Source: an uncultured Pelagibacteraceae bacterium
GTDB taxonomy: Bacteria; Pseudomonadota; Alphaproteobacteria; Pelagibacterales; Pelagibacteraceae
Direction of reading: 5' to 3'
Assembly: GCA_902613755.1 (NCBI GenBank)
Contig: CACMIH010000001.1
Span: 62,001 to 126,000 of the forward strand
Length of the DNA stretch: 64,000 nt
The stretch's first letter is position 1, and each line of letters opens with the position of its first letter. A model generated the notes under the pieces. That model did not search any database. It saw only the letters and a program-made list of their open reading frames with translations, and had not been told where the DNA came from. A program made the translations under genes and the position numbers. Positions 27,695-35,598 of the stretch are shown here, piece after piece.

Positions 27695-27701
27695 TATTTA
27701 T

Positions 27702-28241
27702 TTAATTAAGTGCAAACTGCTTAATTTTTTCAAATTCAAAATGATCTGCAATGTCCTTTTTAGCATAATAAACATCTTGAACTACACCATCCTCATTAAT
27801 TAGAACGTCGGTCACAGCTATATCTAAATGACCCTTTATTCTTGTTGGAATATATCCTTTCATCATAGCAGGAATAATTTTATGCGCCTTAAACAAAATT
27901 GCGTTTAGTGTTTTACTCACTGATCTTTCAATCTCATATTTTTGAAAATATTCAAAATTTTCATCTGCTAACACTGTGAATGGTAAATTCTTGTGTTTAT
28001 CCATATATGATTTTAAATTATCTACTGGTGAATGAAATATTCCAATATGTGTAAAGTTATTTCCAAGTTCACCAAATTTCTTACTAATTTCATTCAGTCT
28101 TAGATTGCAGAAGCTACAACCTGCAATTCTATAAAAAGTTAATAAGACTTTTTTTCCCAACGTCTGAGATAAATTAAACGAGTTACCATTTTGATCTGGT
28201 AGTGTAATTTCCTCTAATTTGTCTCCAATGCTGATCTTCAT
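27702..28241 (-). CDS. Peroxiredoxin-like AhpC/TSA family protein
   Basis: 179 aa thioredoxin-fold protein. IGDKLEEITLPDQNGNSF and VLLTFYRIAGCSFCNLRL match the AhpC/TSA family with C42 and C45 in a C-x2-C arrangement, more like PRX-like or thioredoxin-like redoxins than classical 2-Cys AhpC. No signal peptide, so cytosolic. It is the first gene of the run Prx - HCCA-isomerase-like - PhyH. It probably reduces peroxides or repairs oxidised thiols; the actual reductant and substrate are unknown. Confidence 0.8.
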   Translation of the reverse strand: MKISIGDKLEEITLPDQNGNSFNLSQTLGKKVLLTFYRIAGCSFCNLRLNEISKKFGELGNNFTHIGIFHSPVDNLKSYMDKHKNLPFTVLADENFEYFQKYEIERSVSKTLNAILFKAHKIIPAMMKGYIPTRIKGHLDIAVTDVLINEDGVVQDVYYAKKDIADHFEFEKIKQFALN

Positions 28242-28323
28242 ATGATAAGATAAAATATTAAGTTTAAATTATTAAACGTAATTTTAGCACAGTTATATTT
28301 ATTATAATATTTTATTTTCTCAA

Positions 28324-28578
28324 TTAATGATTGTTATTTTCTAAATCATTAACATCATTTTCACTGATTTCATCGATTGGTTTATGGATTTTCCAGTTTT
28401 TTGTAGATCCATCAATTGATCTAGCAGTTATAACTGTTTCAGTAGGTGGACAATCAGGTTCATGGCAATTTAGTTCTGCAACACTTAAAATTGTACTGTC
28501 TGGTATTCCATATTTCTTTATAAAATAATTTTTTAAATTTTGAATTGTTTCTAAGTTTGGTTTTTTTTTATTAAACAT
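28324..28578 (-). CDS. 84-aa protein with C-H-E-P-D-C-P-P motif in zinc operon
   Basis: Function unknown. A short conserved core AELNCHEPDCPPTETVI (Cys38, Cys43) followed by NWKIHKPIDEISENDV recalls small proteins often found next to COG0523/CobW GTPases. The two cysteines plus His39 or Glu40 could bind a metal. It starts 3 bases after the WD40 gene and ends the znuA-GTPase-WD40 transcript, so it should be expressed under zinc starvation via Zur. The last residues (ENNNH) are low complexity. Confidence 0.72.
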   Translation of the reverse strand: MFNKKKPNLETIQNLKNYFIKKYGIPDSTILSVAELNCHEPDCPPTETVITARSIDGSTKNWKIHKPIDEISENDVNDLENNNH

Positions 28579-28581
28579 TTT

Positions 28582-29631
28582 TTATTTGTCCCAAATCGAG
28601 GTCCACAAAATATTTCCATTCATGTCACCAATTAATATACTTGAGCTATCATCAGTAACTGCAATCGCACTAACTTCAGATCCTGTAAAACTTCTAATTA
28701 TAATTGTATTATTTTTATTTTCAATTTCTGACAAAAAAACAGAACCATCACTTAAACCAGCAAAGATAGCATTCTCACTTGGAAATGGCTCTACAAATGT
28801 AACCTCATTGTTACCGGTATATGAAAGACAGGTAGGTTGACGGCCCATTGGTCCTTCTCCATCAAAAGGCCAACAAATTGCAGCCGCTACTCCCATGCCT
28901 AATGCTCCTGACGTTGCTAAATAACTTGTTTCACCTACAAATGCAAAACTTTTAATTTTTCTATCGTATCCTGACATAGCAAAATCAATCTTATCTTTTA
29001 AACGCCAGCATCGAATTGCATTTTCTTGCATCGATGTTACTAAGTATTTTCCATCTGGACTAAAGCTTACTTTGTTATGAGAACCCTTCCAAATTAAATT
29101 CGAAGATACCCATTTTTTGGTATAATCTTTTTTCCAAAGAGTAACTCCATCATAACGAGAAACCGCTAATCTTTTACCTTTGGTATCAAATGCTATACCT
29201 CCAACAGTACTATTATGTTCAAATAATTTTGGCTCTTTATTATTAGGCGACCACAGATAAACTATTTTTCCTGATGAGCAAACCAAACTTCCATTATTGG
29301 CTGTAACATTGTCTACCCAACGAGTACCAAAATTACCAATTTCTGTTACTACTCCATCAAGTGAAATTTTTAAAAATCTACCATCATCTCCGCCAGTTAA
29401 AATATGATTACCATCTTTTGACATGCAAAGAACAATACCTTTATGTGCTTTTATTGCATCAGAACTTTGACCAGATGTGAAAATTCTTACAGAGCCATCA
29501 CCAAATCCAACAGCTATTGAATTACCAACTGAAACAGCAGTAGTTACAGGAATTCCTAGCCTAAACTCAATTCCTCTTTGTTCAAATTTAGTTTTATCTA
29601 GTGCTGGAAATTGATTTACATCAGCTGTCAT
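28582..29631 (-). CDS. WD40-repeat protein in zinc operon
   Basis: 349 aa beta-propeller made of about seven WD40-like blades, visible as repeats of the form IKAHKGIVLCMSKDGNHILTG, VGGIAFDTKGKRLAVS and HNKVSFSPDGKYLVTS. No signal peptide or membrane segment, so cytosolic. It overlaps the end of the COG0523 GTPase gene by four bases (ATGA), a coupling that suggests interaction. WD40 genes next to such GTPases are known in alphaproteobacteria, but no function is established to my knowledge. It could be a scaffold presenting client apoproteins to the zinc GTPase. Confidence 0.85.
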   Translation of the reverse strand: MTADVNQFPALDKTKFEQRGIEFRLGIPVTTAVSVGNSIAVGFGDGSVRIFTSGQSSDAIKAHKGIVLCMSKDGNHILTGGDDGRFLKISLDGVVTEIGNFGTRWVDNVTANNGSLVCSSGKIVYLWSPNNKEPKLFEHNSTVGGIAFDTKGKRLAVSRYDGVTLWKKDYTKKWVSSNLIWKGSHNKVSFSPDGKYLVTSMQENAIRCWRLKDKIDFAMSGYDRKIKSFAFVGETSYLATSGALGMGVAAAICWPFDGEGPMGRQPTCLSYTGNNEVTFVEPFPSENAIFAGLSDGSVFLSEIENKNNTIIIRSFTGSEVSAIAVTDDSSSILIGDMNGNILWTSIWDK

Positions 29632-30599
29632 GCCGATTTACAGTTTTCAAATCCTTCTCTTAAATTCATACTTTCAAGATTTCGACCAATGAAAACTAGA
29701 CGAGAACTTCGTTCTTTTCCTTCAGGCCATTTTCCCATTGGTGAAGCATCCATTAACATATGAACACCCTGAAATACATATCGATCGTTTTGGTCTTTAA
29801 AATCAAGTATCCCTTTTGTTCTTAAAATATCCTGACCTTTGGTTTGTAAAAGTTTTCCAAACCAATCTTGAAATTTTTCCATGTTAAGAGGTGTATTTGA
29901 TTCAAATGACAAGCTAGTAATATCATCATCATGTTCATGATCATGATCTGAATCAAGAAAATCTGGCTCTACTTCTAAAATACGTTTTAAACTAAAAGCA
30001 TCAAGATTAAGAATTTCTTTAAGTGGTGCACCACACTTTGTAGTTTTAATAATTTTAGCAAAAGGATTAATTTTACGTATTCTTTTTGTTACAACATCTA
30101 TATCCTCATCTTTAACAAGATCTATTTTATTTAATAATATTACATCACCAAAAGCAATTTGCTCTTCAGCTTCATGATGATCTTCAATTTGTGAACTGAG
30201 GTGAACTGCATCTGCAACTGTAACAATTGCATCAAGTTTTGTTTTATTAGCTACATCTTGATCTACAAAGAATGTTTGAGCTACAGGAGCTGGATCTGCT
30301 AAACCTGTGGTTTCAACAATAATTGCATCAAGTTTATCAGCACGCTTCATTAACCCACTAAGTATTCTAATTAGGTCACCTCTGACCGTACAGCATATGC
30401 AGCCATTGTTCATTTCAAATACTTCTTCATCAGCGTCCACTACAAGATCATTATCAATACCTTGTTCACCAAATTCGTTTACAATAACAGCATATTTTTG
30501 ACCATGCTGTTCTGTAAGTATTCTATTAAGAAGTGTGGTTTTTCCTGCACCAAGAAATCCTGTTAAAACGGTGACAGGTACTTGGTGCTTATTTTCCAT
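29628..30599 (-). CDS. COG0523/CobW-family GTPase, probable zinc metallochaperone
   Basis: 323 aa G3E GTPase. Walker A GFLGAGKT at 14-21, VNEFGEQGIDNDLV switch I, the CxCC metal site GCICC at 66-70, ETTGLADP Walker B, NKIDL specificity motif, then a His/Asp-rich stretch (SDHDHEHDDD) and the CobW C-terminal domain. Location directly after znuA, in an operon preceded by Zur boxes, argues for the zinc branch (ZagA/ZigA-like) and against cobalamin synthesis or nitrile hydratase maturation. It would deliver zinc to essential enzymes when zinc is scarce. Client proteins are unknown. Confidence 0.9.
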   Translation of the reverse strand: MENKHQVPVTVLTGFLGAGKTTLLNRILTEQHGQKYAVIVNEFGEQGIDNDLVVDADEEVFEMNNGCICCTVRGDLIRILSGLMKRADKLDAIIVETTGLADPAPVAQTFFVDQDVANKTKLDAIVTVADAVHLSSQIEDHHEAEEQIAFGDVILLNKIDLVKDEDIDVVTKRIRKINPFAKIIKTTKCGAPLKEILNLDAFSLKRILEVEPDFLDSDHDHEHDDDITSLSFESNTPLNMEKFQDWFGKLLQTKGQDILRTKGILDFKDQNDRYVFQGVHMLMDASPMGKWPEGKERSSRLVFIGRNLESMNLREGFENCKSA

Positions 30600-30603
30600 T
30601 AAT

Positions 30604-30639
30604 AACGATTAGCAACCTTTACAACGATTAGCAACCTTT
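30604..30639. repeat. 19-base-period tandem duplication at the znuA 3' end
   Basis: The 17-mer AACGATTAGCAACCTTT occurs at 30604-30620 and again at 30623-30639. The copy nearer znuA contains its last codons and stop; the other fills the spacer before the GTPase gene. It looks like a recent slippage duplication that moved the GTPase start 19 bases away. Confidence 0.85.
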
Positions 30640-31785
30640 AAAGGATGCAGACATGTTTCTTATTAAATCAAAATATAATGTTTTTCCTGGGTTTAATGTT
30701 GCTCCCAAAGGATCTACTACACCTGTTTTAATATTCATGTCTTTTGCTACTGCTTTAATAATATCAGGATTAAATTGAGGCTCTGAAAATACACAAGCAA
30801 CTTTATCATGCTCAATTACTTCTCTAATTTCTTTTAATTGCTCTGCACCTGGCATTACATCTGTATTGACTGTGAAGGCACCCAAAATATTTACGTTAAA
30901 TCTTTCTTCAAAATATTGATATGCATCATGAAACACAATTGAAGCAACACTCTTATTTAACTCAGCCTTAACATCTGCAGTAAGTTTATCTATATCATTA
31001 AGAGCTTTTTTTAAGTTACTTTTGTAAGTAGCCTCGTTTTTTGTATCATTTTCGATTAAGTGTTCAGCCATTTCTTTTAATATAACTTTAGCATTTACAG
31101 GATCTAGCCAAATGTGTGGATCAAATTCACCGTGGTGGTGTCCTTCATGTCCATCATGGTCGTCGTGATCATCGTGGTCATCTTCCTTTTTACCATGATC
31201 ATCATGATCGTGGTCGTCATGATCATCTTCATTTTTACCATGATCGTCGTGATCGTGGTCGTCATGATCATCTTCCTTTTTACCATGATCGTCGTGATCG
31301 TGGTCGTCATGATCATCTTCCTTTTTACCATGATCGTCGTGATCGTGGTCGTCATGATCATCTTCCTTTTTACCATGATCATCATGATCGTCATGTCCGT
31401 GATCATCATGATCATCAAAAATATTTCTTTCTCTAAATTTTAATACTTGCAATCCTTTGATTTCCATTAACTCAATTTTTTCTGCTTTTTTTGCAATTGA
31501 TTTCAACGGTTTTTCTAAAAAATTTTCTAAATCTTCGCCAACCCAAAAGATTAAATCAGCATTTTGCAACATTTTTGCATGCGATGGCTTCATTGCAAAT
31601 CCATGTGGAGATGCGTATCCATCAACTATTAAATCAGGTTTAGCAACACCATCCATAAGGTAGCTTGCAAGAGAATGTATGGGCTTAATAGATGCAACTA
31701 CTTTAATATCTGCGTTAGTTGGTGTAAAGAATGTCAATAATGACAATATTGAAAGGATAAAAGGTATTTTTTTTAGATTTTTCAT
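30628..31785 (-). CDS. znuA: Zinc ABC transporter substrate-binding protein ZnuA
   Basis: Periplasmic zinc receptor, 385 aa with signal peptide (about 1-25, ending in TPTNA). Cluster A-1 SBP fold: SIKPIHSLASYLM, a zinc-ligand region SPHGFAMKPSHAKML, then a long His/Asp-rich loop (about 125-225) containing five 15-residue repeats of the HDDHGKKEDDHDDHD type, and DPHIWLDPVNAK after it. The loop is much longer than in most ZnuA proteins. Transcribed divergently from znuCB with Zur boxes between. Ends in SFKGC. COG0523, WD40 and 84-aa genes follow in the same direction. Confidence 0.95.
   Translation of the reverse strand: MKNLKKIPFILSILSLLTFFTPTNADIKVVASIKPIHSLASYLMDGVAKPDLIVDGYASPHGFAMKPSHAKMLQNADLIFWVGEDLENFLEKPLKSIAKKAEKIELMEIKGLQVLKFRERNIFDDHDDHGHDDHDDHGKKEDDHDDHDHDDHGKKEDDHDDHDHDDHGKKEDDHDDHDHDDHGKNEDDHDDHDHDDHGKKEDDHDDHDDHDGHEGHHHGEFDPHIWLDPVNAKVILKEMAEHLIENDTKNEATYKSNLKKALNDIDKLTADVKAELNKSVASIVFHDAYQYFEERFNVNILGAFTVNTDVMPGAEQLKEIREVIEHDKVACVFSEPQFNPDIIKAVAKDMNIKTGVVDPLGATLNPGKTLYFDLIRNMSASFKGC
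31182..31406. repeat. Five 45-bp tandem repeats in znuA
   Basis: Units begin at 31182, 31227, 31272, 31317 and 31362, exactly 45 bases apart and almost identical in DNA; unit 2 has one changed base that gives Lys to Asn. They encode the 15-aa His/Asp repeat. Near-identity at DNA level implies recent expansion or homogenisation, so copy number probably varies among strains. Long open frames on other strands here are by-products. Confidence 0.92.
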
Positions 31786-31806
31786 AATTAAAATATTTTA
31801 TTAGTT

Positions 31807-31819
31807 GTTATAATATAAC
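31807..31819. promoter_or_regulatory. Zur box 1 (znuA-proximal)
   Basis: GTTATA-A-TATAAC is a perfect 6-1-6 palindrome and matches the core of the Gram-negative Zur consensus GTTATAnTATAAC. It lies 21 bases before the znuA start and contains a TATAAT that could be a -10. Confidence 0.78.
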
Positions 31820-31824
31820 GCTAT

Positions 31825-31837
31825 GTAATAATATAAC
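31825..31837. promoter_or_regulatory. Zur box 2 (znuC-proximal)
   Basis: GTAATA-A-TATAAC, one mismatch from the perfect palindrome, centred 18 bases from box 1 and 20 bases before the znuC start. The mirror layout gives each divergent operon its own proximal Zur operator. Confidence 0.72.
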
Positions 31838-31857
31838 ATTTACATGTCAAGATTTAT

Positions 31858-32604
31858 ATGAGCATTGAAAAAAATATTTTAGTAAAATTAAATAATGCTG
31901 GATATAAGCAAAATAATAAATGGCTTGTTGAAGGCGTATCTTTTGTTATTGAAAAGGGTAAAATTGTTACCCTAATAGGGCCAAATGGTTCAGGTAAAAG
32001 TACAACTGCTAAAATAGCTCTTGGATTTTACAAAGGTATAGAAGGTCAGGTTGAAAAATTTACAAACAAAATTGGATATGTCCCACAAAAAATTTCGATA
32101 GATTGGACGTTACCGTTAAGAGTTAATGATTTTATGCTTTTGACAGATGAACTTAGTGATGACGTTGTTGATGAAGCACTAAAATCAACCGGTGTATATC
32201 ATCTTAAAAATAAAAATTTAGGAAATTTGTCTGGTGGAGAATTTCAAAGAGTATTACTAGCAAGAGCTATATCAAAAAAACCTGAATTACTTGTCCTCGA
32301 TGAACCAGTCCAAGGAGTTGATTTTACAGGTGAGATTGAAATGTATGAATTGATAAAAAAAATATCTGTAAATTTAAATTGTGGAATCTTATTAATATCT
32401 CATGATCTTCATACTGTTATGAGTGCGACTGATTATGTTGTTTGTTTAAATGGACATGTGTGTTGTTGTGGAAGTCCAACAGAAGTTGCTTTTAATAAAG
32501 AGTACAAAGCTTTATTTGGTGAACAAGCTTCAAAAACACTCACAATTTATGAACATAAACATGATCACGTTCACACTACCGATGGAGAAATAAAAAAAAA
32601 TTAA
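31858..32604 (+). CDS. znuC: Zinc ABC transporter ATP-binding protein ZnuC
   Basis: ATPase energising zinc import through ZnuB. 248 aa. Walker A GPNGSGKST at 41-49, IGYVPQKISIDWTLP Q-loop, signature LSGGEFQR, Walker B LLVLDEPVQGVD, and the SHDLHTVM switch His. The C-terminus ends in a short His-rich tail (EHKHDHVHTTDGE), again hinting at metal binding. No SD is obvious before the ATG; transcription starts just upstream, in or beside the Zur boxes. znuB follows after one base. Confidence 0.94.
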   Translation: MSIEKNILVKLNNAGYKQNNKWLVEGVSFVIEKGKIVTLIGPNGSGKSTTAKIALGFYKGIEGQVEKFTNKIGYVPQKISIDWTLPLRVNDFMLLTDELSDDVVDEALKSTGVYHLKNKNLGNLSGGEFQRVLLARAISKKPELLVLDEPVQGVDFTGEIEMYELIKKISVNLNCGILLISHDLHTVMSATDYVVCLNGHVCCCGSPTEVAFNKEYKALFGEQASKTLTIYEHKHDHVHTTDGEIKKN

Positions 32605-32605
32605 T

Positions 32606-33409
32606 ATGTTAGATGATTTTTTTATAAGAGCGTTAATTGCAGGGATTGGTATTGCTTTAGTTACTGGCCCACTAGGCTGTTTTGTTGTTTGGAGAAGACT
32701 TTCTTATTTTGGAGATACTCTTTCTCATTCTGCTTTGCTTGGTGTAACAATTGCTTATTCTATGGAATTTAATATTGCTGTGTCAATATTTTTAATTTCA
32801 TCATTAATTGCCTTAATTTTAATACATCTTCAAAGAAAAACTAATCTACCTAGTGATGCTTTGCTTGGTCTGCTTGCTCACTCATCGTTGGCAGTTGGTT
32901 TAGTTGTAATTGGATTTTTAACATTTATTAGATTTGATATCATGGGACTTTTGTTTGGAGATATTTTAGCTGTTGACAAGAATGATCTTATTATTATCTG
33001 GTTTGGTGGAGGATTGATATTATTAGTTTTAAAATTTATTTGGAAACCGTTGTTCGCCTCAACTGTTAATTATGAATTAGCTGAGGCTGAGGGTTTAAAT
33101 CCAGATAGAGCCAAAGCCATTTTTACAATTTTACTGGCAGCTATAATTGCAATTTCAATTAAATTAGTTGGTGTTTTGTTGATCACAGGATTGTTAATTA
33201 TTCCAACTGCTATGGCTAGAAATATCTCGGATACTCCTCAAAAGATGGTTGTCTTTTCTATAATTGGAGGCTTATTATCAGTGTTTATTGGATTATTTTC
33301 TTCTTTAGAGTTTAACACACCATCTGGTCCTTCAATAATAACTGCTGCACTATTACTCTTTATAATTTCATTACTTAAAATTAAACAAACGATTCAATTG
33401 AAAAATTAA
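32606..33409 (+). CDS. znuB: Zinc ABC transporter permease ZnuB
   Basis: Inner-membrane channel of the zinc importer, 267 aa with eight or so hydrophobic helices. Family motifs: GPLGCFVVWRRLSYFGDTLSHSALLG at the N-terminus (family core WRRLSYFGDTLSHSALLG), GLLFGDILAVDKNDL and LLITGLLIIPTAMARN near the coupling region. One base separates it from znuC. The downstream zur gene begins 24 bases later on the same strand, so importer and repressor are cotranscribed and autoregulated. Confidence 0.94.
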   Translation: MLDDFFIRALIAGIGIALVTGPLGCFVVWRRLSYFGDTLSHSALLGVTIAYSMEFNIAVSIFLISSLIALILIHLQRKTNLPSDALLGLLAHSSLAVGLVVIGFLTFIRFDIMGLLFGDILAVDKNDLIIIWFGGGLILLVLKFIWKPLFASTVNYELAEAEGLNPDRAKAIFTILLAAIIAISIKLVGVLLITGLLIIPTAMARNISDTPQKMVVFSIIGGLLSVFIGLFSSLEFNTPSGPSIITAALLLFIISLLKIKQTIQLKN

Positions 33410-33433
33410 TGAAGTATTGTAGAAAATATTAAA

Positions 33434-33832
33434 ATGCAAAAACAACAAACTTTATCGAGAAACCAAAAAATTATTTTTGATTTAATAGATAAATCACCGG
33501 AGCCAATGAAGGCATACTCAATTCTTTTTAATGTACAAAAAAAAGGAATCAAAGCACCACTACAAGTTTATAGAGCTTTAGATAAGTTAATTGAAATTGG
33601 AAAAATCCATAAGATTGAAAGTAGAAATGCTTTTATTGCTTGTCAAAATTCGAGTTGTCAAATCTCAAAAGCGACAGCTTTTTCAATTTGTGAAAGTTGT
33701 GAAAATGTATCAGAAATAAGCAATTCAAAACTTTCAAAATATTTATCAAACTTTGCTGATATGTCTGGCATGAAATATAATAAATATAATTTAGAATTTT
33801 TTGGTTTATGTAAAAAATGTAAATCAAAATAA
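33434..33832 (+). CDS. zur: Zinc uptake regulator Zur (Fur family)
   Basis: Fur-family repressor, 132 aa. N-terminal winged helix about 1-75 (PMKAYSILFNV, LQVYRALDKLIEIGKIHKIES). The structural zinc site is intact: CESC near residue 91 and CKKC near 127. The regulatory region, usually His-rich in E. coli-type Zur, here reads ACQNSSCQISKAT, with cysteines where histidines are often found. Context (znuCB-zur, Zur boxes upstream) makes Zur far more likely than Fur or Mur. One-base overlap with the next gene (TAATG). Confidence 0.9.
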   Translation: MQKQQTLSRNQKIIFDLIDKSPEPMKAYSILFNVQKKGIKAPLQVYRALDKLIEIGKIHKIESRNAFIACQNSSCQISKATAFSICESCENVSEISNSKLSKYLSNFADMSGMKYNKYNLEFFGLCKKCKSK

Positions 33833-34830
33833 TGAGCACTGTTTCATTAACTTTAGACGAAATATTTGAACTTGCTAAAAAAACTCTTTTAGCTAATGGT
33901 TGTGATGATGAAACAGCATCAATTTTATCTGATTTAATTAGAAATGCTGAGAGAGATGGTTCTGTATCACATGGTTTATTTAGATTACCAGCTTATGTAA
34001 CAGGTCTTAAAGGCGGAAAGATAAATGGTAAAGGGAAACCTGAATTAAAAAAAATATCTCCATCTGTAATTAAAGTTGAAGGAAATAATTGTTTAGCACC
34101 TGTTGTTTTAAATAAAGGATTGCCAGAATTAGCAAAAGCTGCAAAAGAAAATGGTGTTGCGATATTAGCAATAAATAACTCACATCATATGGCTGCTATG
34201 TGGCCTGAAACAGAGAAATTAGCAGAGGAGGGTTTGGTAGCATTTGCCTGTACATCTTATAAACCTGCTGTTGCACCTGCTGGTGCAATAAAACCATTAT
34301 TTGGAACTAACCCAATATCTTTTGCTTGGCCACGTCCAGGTAAAACACCAGTTGTTTATGATATGGCAACAGCTTCAATGGCAATGGGTGAAGTTCAAGT
34401 TGCTAAAAGAGAAGGGCACAAAGTTCCACTTGGAACTGGATTAACTAAAGATGGTAAAGAAACGACTGATCCAGCAGAAATTGCTGATGGTGGAGTTTTA
34501 TTGCCTTTTGGTGGTTACAAAGGTTCAGCAATTGCAATGATGGTTGAATTAATGGCAGGAGCATTAGTAGGAGATAATTTTAGTTTCGAAACGGCAGCTA
34601 AAGATAATAATGATGGAGGTCCTCCTAGTGGTGGTGAATTTATATTGGCAATTAACCCAGATAAAACATCAGGAACTAATTGGCAAAAACATGCTGAAGA
34701 ATTTTTTGAAAAAATGAAATCAATGGGTGAAGTAAGATTACCAGGTGAAAGACGTCATAAAAATAGAATGGACACTGGTCAAAGAAATATTAACGAAGAA
34801 TTAGTAAATAAAATTAAATCTTTAAGCTAA
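33832..34830 (+). CDS. Ldh2-family NAD(P)H-dependent oxidoreductase (malate/lactate dehydrogenase or piperideine-2-carboxylate reductase)
   Basis: 332 aa member of the malate/L-lactate dehydrogenase family 2, which is unrelated to Rossmann LDHs. Family motifs: RDGSVSHGLFRLPAYV, INNSHHMAAMWPETEKLA, GTNPISFAWP, and DMATASMAMGEVQ; LPFGGYKGSAIAMMVE closes the active site. The HHMAAMWPE region is like that of delta1-piperideine-2-carboxylate/pyrroline-2-carboxylate reductases (DpkA), so a cyclic imine reductase is my first choice, with ureidoglycolate or sulfolactate dehydrogenase as alternatives. Coupled to zur by overlap, though a functional link to zinc is not evident. Confidence 0.83.
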   Translation: MSTVSLTLDEIFELAKKTLLANGCDDETASILSDLIRNAERDGSVSHGLFRLPAYVTGLKGGKINGKGKPELKKISPSVIKVEGNNCLAPVVLNKGLPELAKAAKENGVAILAINNSHHMAAMWPETEKLAEEGLVAFACTSYKPAVAPAGAIKPLFGTNPISFAWPRPGKTPVVYDMATASMAMGEVQVAKREGHKVPLGTGLTKDGKETTDPAEIADGGVLLPFGGYKGSAIAMMVELMAGALVGDNFSFETAAKDNNDGGPPSGGEFILAINPDKTSGTNWQKHAEEFFEKMKSMGEVRLPGERRHKNRMDTGQRNINEELVNKIKSLS

Positions 34831-35598
34831 ATTAATCTCAATAGGTGTGTGATCAGAGGGCTTTTCTCTTCCACGTGGATCTTTATTAATATTAATATCT
34901 TTAATTTGATCAATTATTGAGTTTGATACTAAAAAATGATCAATTCGCATCCCATTATTTTTTTGCCATGCACCTCTCATATAATCCCAAAATGTATATC
35001 CTTCTTTATCTTCATAAAAATGTCTGTAGACGTCATTAAAACCAAGATTTATCATTTCTCTAAATTTTTTTCTTATTTCAAGTCGATATAATGCGTCGTC
35101 TTCAAAACTTTTAACATTGTAAACATCTTCAGCTGATGGAATGATATTAAAATCACCTGCTAAAATAATATTTGAATTTTTTTTAGATAAAGTTTTTAAT
35201 TGCTTTATTAATTGATCAAGCCAATCTTTTTTATAATCATATTTTTCAGTATCTACAGGATTACCATTAGGGGTGTAAATATTAATTAATTGTATATTTT
35301 TTTTCTTATGTTCAAATTCAGCTGAAATTATTCTTGATTGTTTTAACTTATCCTTAATTAAATCTGTTTTGACATTTTTTAATTTATTTTTTGAGATGAT
35401 CGCTACACCATTATAACTTTTTTGACCAAATACATGACTTTCATAGTCCATTGATGAAAAATCATCATATGGAAAATTAACATCTTCAGTTTTGATTTCC
35501 TGCATCATTAAAATATCAGGTTTATATTTTAATAAATAGCTTTTGATATTTTCAATTCTTGCTCTTACCGAGTTTACATTCCAAGATGAAATGAGCAT
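34822..35598 (-). CDS. xthA: Exodeoxyribonuclease III
   Basis: AP endonuclease and 3'-5' exonuclease for base excision repair. 258 aa from the ATG at 35598, giving the typical N-terminus MLISSWNVNSVRAR; an ORF extension by 10 residues into erpA is spurious. Catalytic signatures: QEIKTED (metal Glu), IYTPNG, LAGDFNI and the C-terminal SDHTPI with catalytic Asp-His. Start and erpA stop overlap by one base (TAATG). Its 3' end overlaps the convergent Ldh2-family gene by 9 bases. Confidence 0.93.
   Translation of the reverse strand: MLISSWNVNSVRARIENIKSYLLKYKPDILMMQEIKTEDVNFPYDDFSSMDYESHVFGQKSYNGVAIISKNKLKNVKTDLIKDKLKQSRIISAEFEHKKKNIQLINIYTPNGNPVDTEKYDYKKDWLDQLIKQLKTLSKKNSNIILAGDFNIIPSAEDVYNVKSFEDDALYRLEIRKKFREMINLGFNDVYRHFYEDKEGYTFWDYMRGAWQKNNGMRIDHFLVSNSIIDQIKDININKDPRGREKPSDHTPIEINLA

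Noticed and set aside
29628-30599. CobW as a cobalamin biosynthesis protein
   Set aside because: No cob genes nearby; znuA, Zur boxes and His-rich insert point to zinc.
31182-31406. Regular repeats that might suggest a CRISPR array
   Set aside because: There are no spacers; units are contiguous, coding and in frame with ZnuA. No cas genes in the window.
31104-31443. Long open frames on both strands across the znuA repeat (Met/Ile/Thr-, Val/Ile- or His/Arg-rich)
   Set aside because: They are produced by the 45-bp repeat period being a multiple of three; composition is degenerate, and znuA explains the region.
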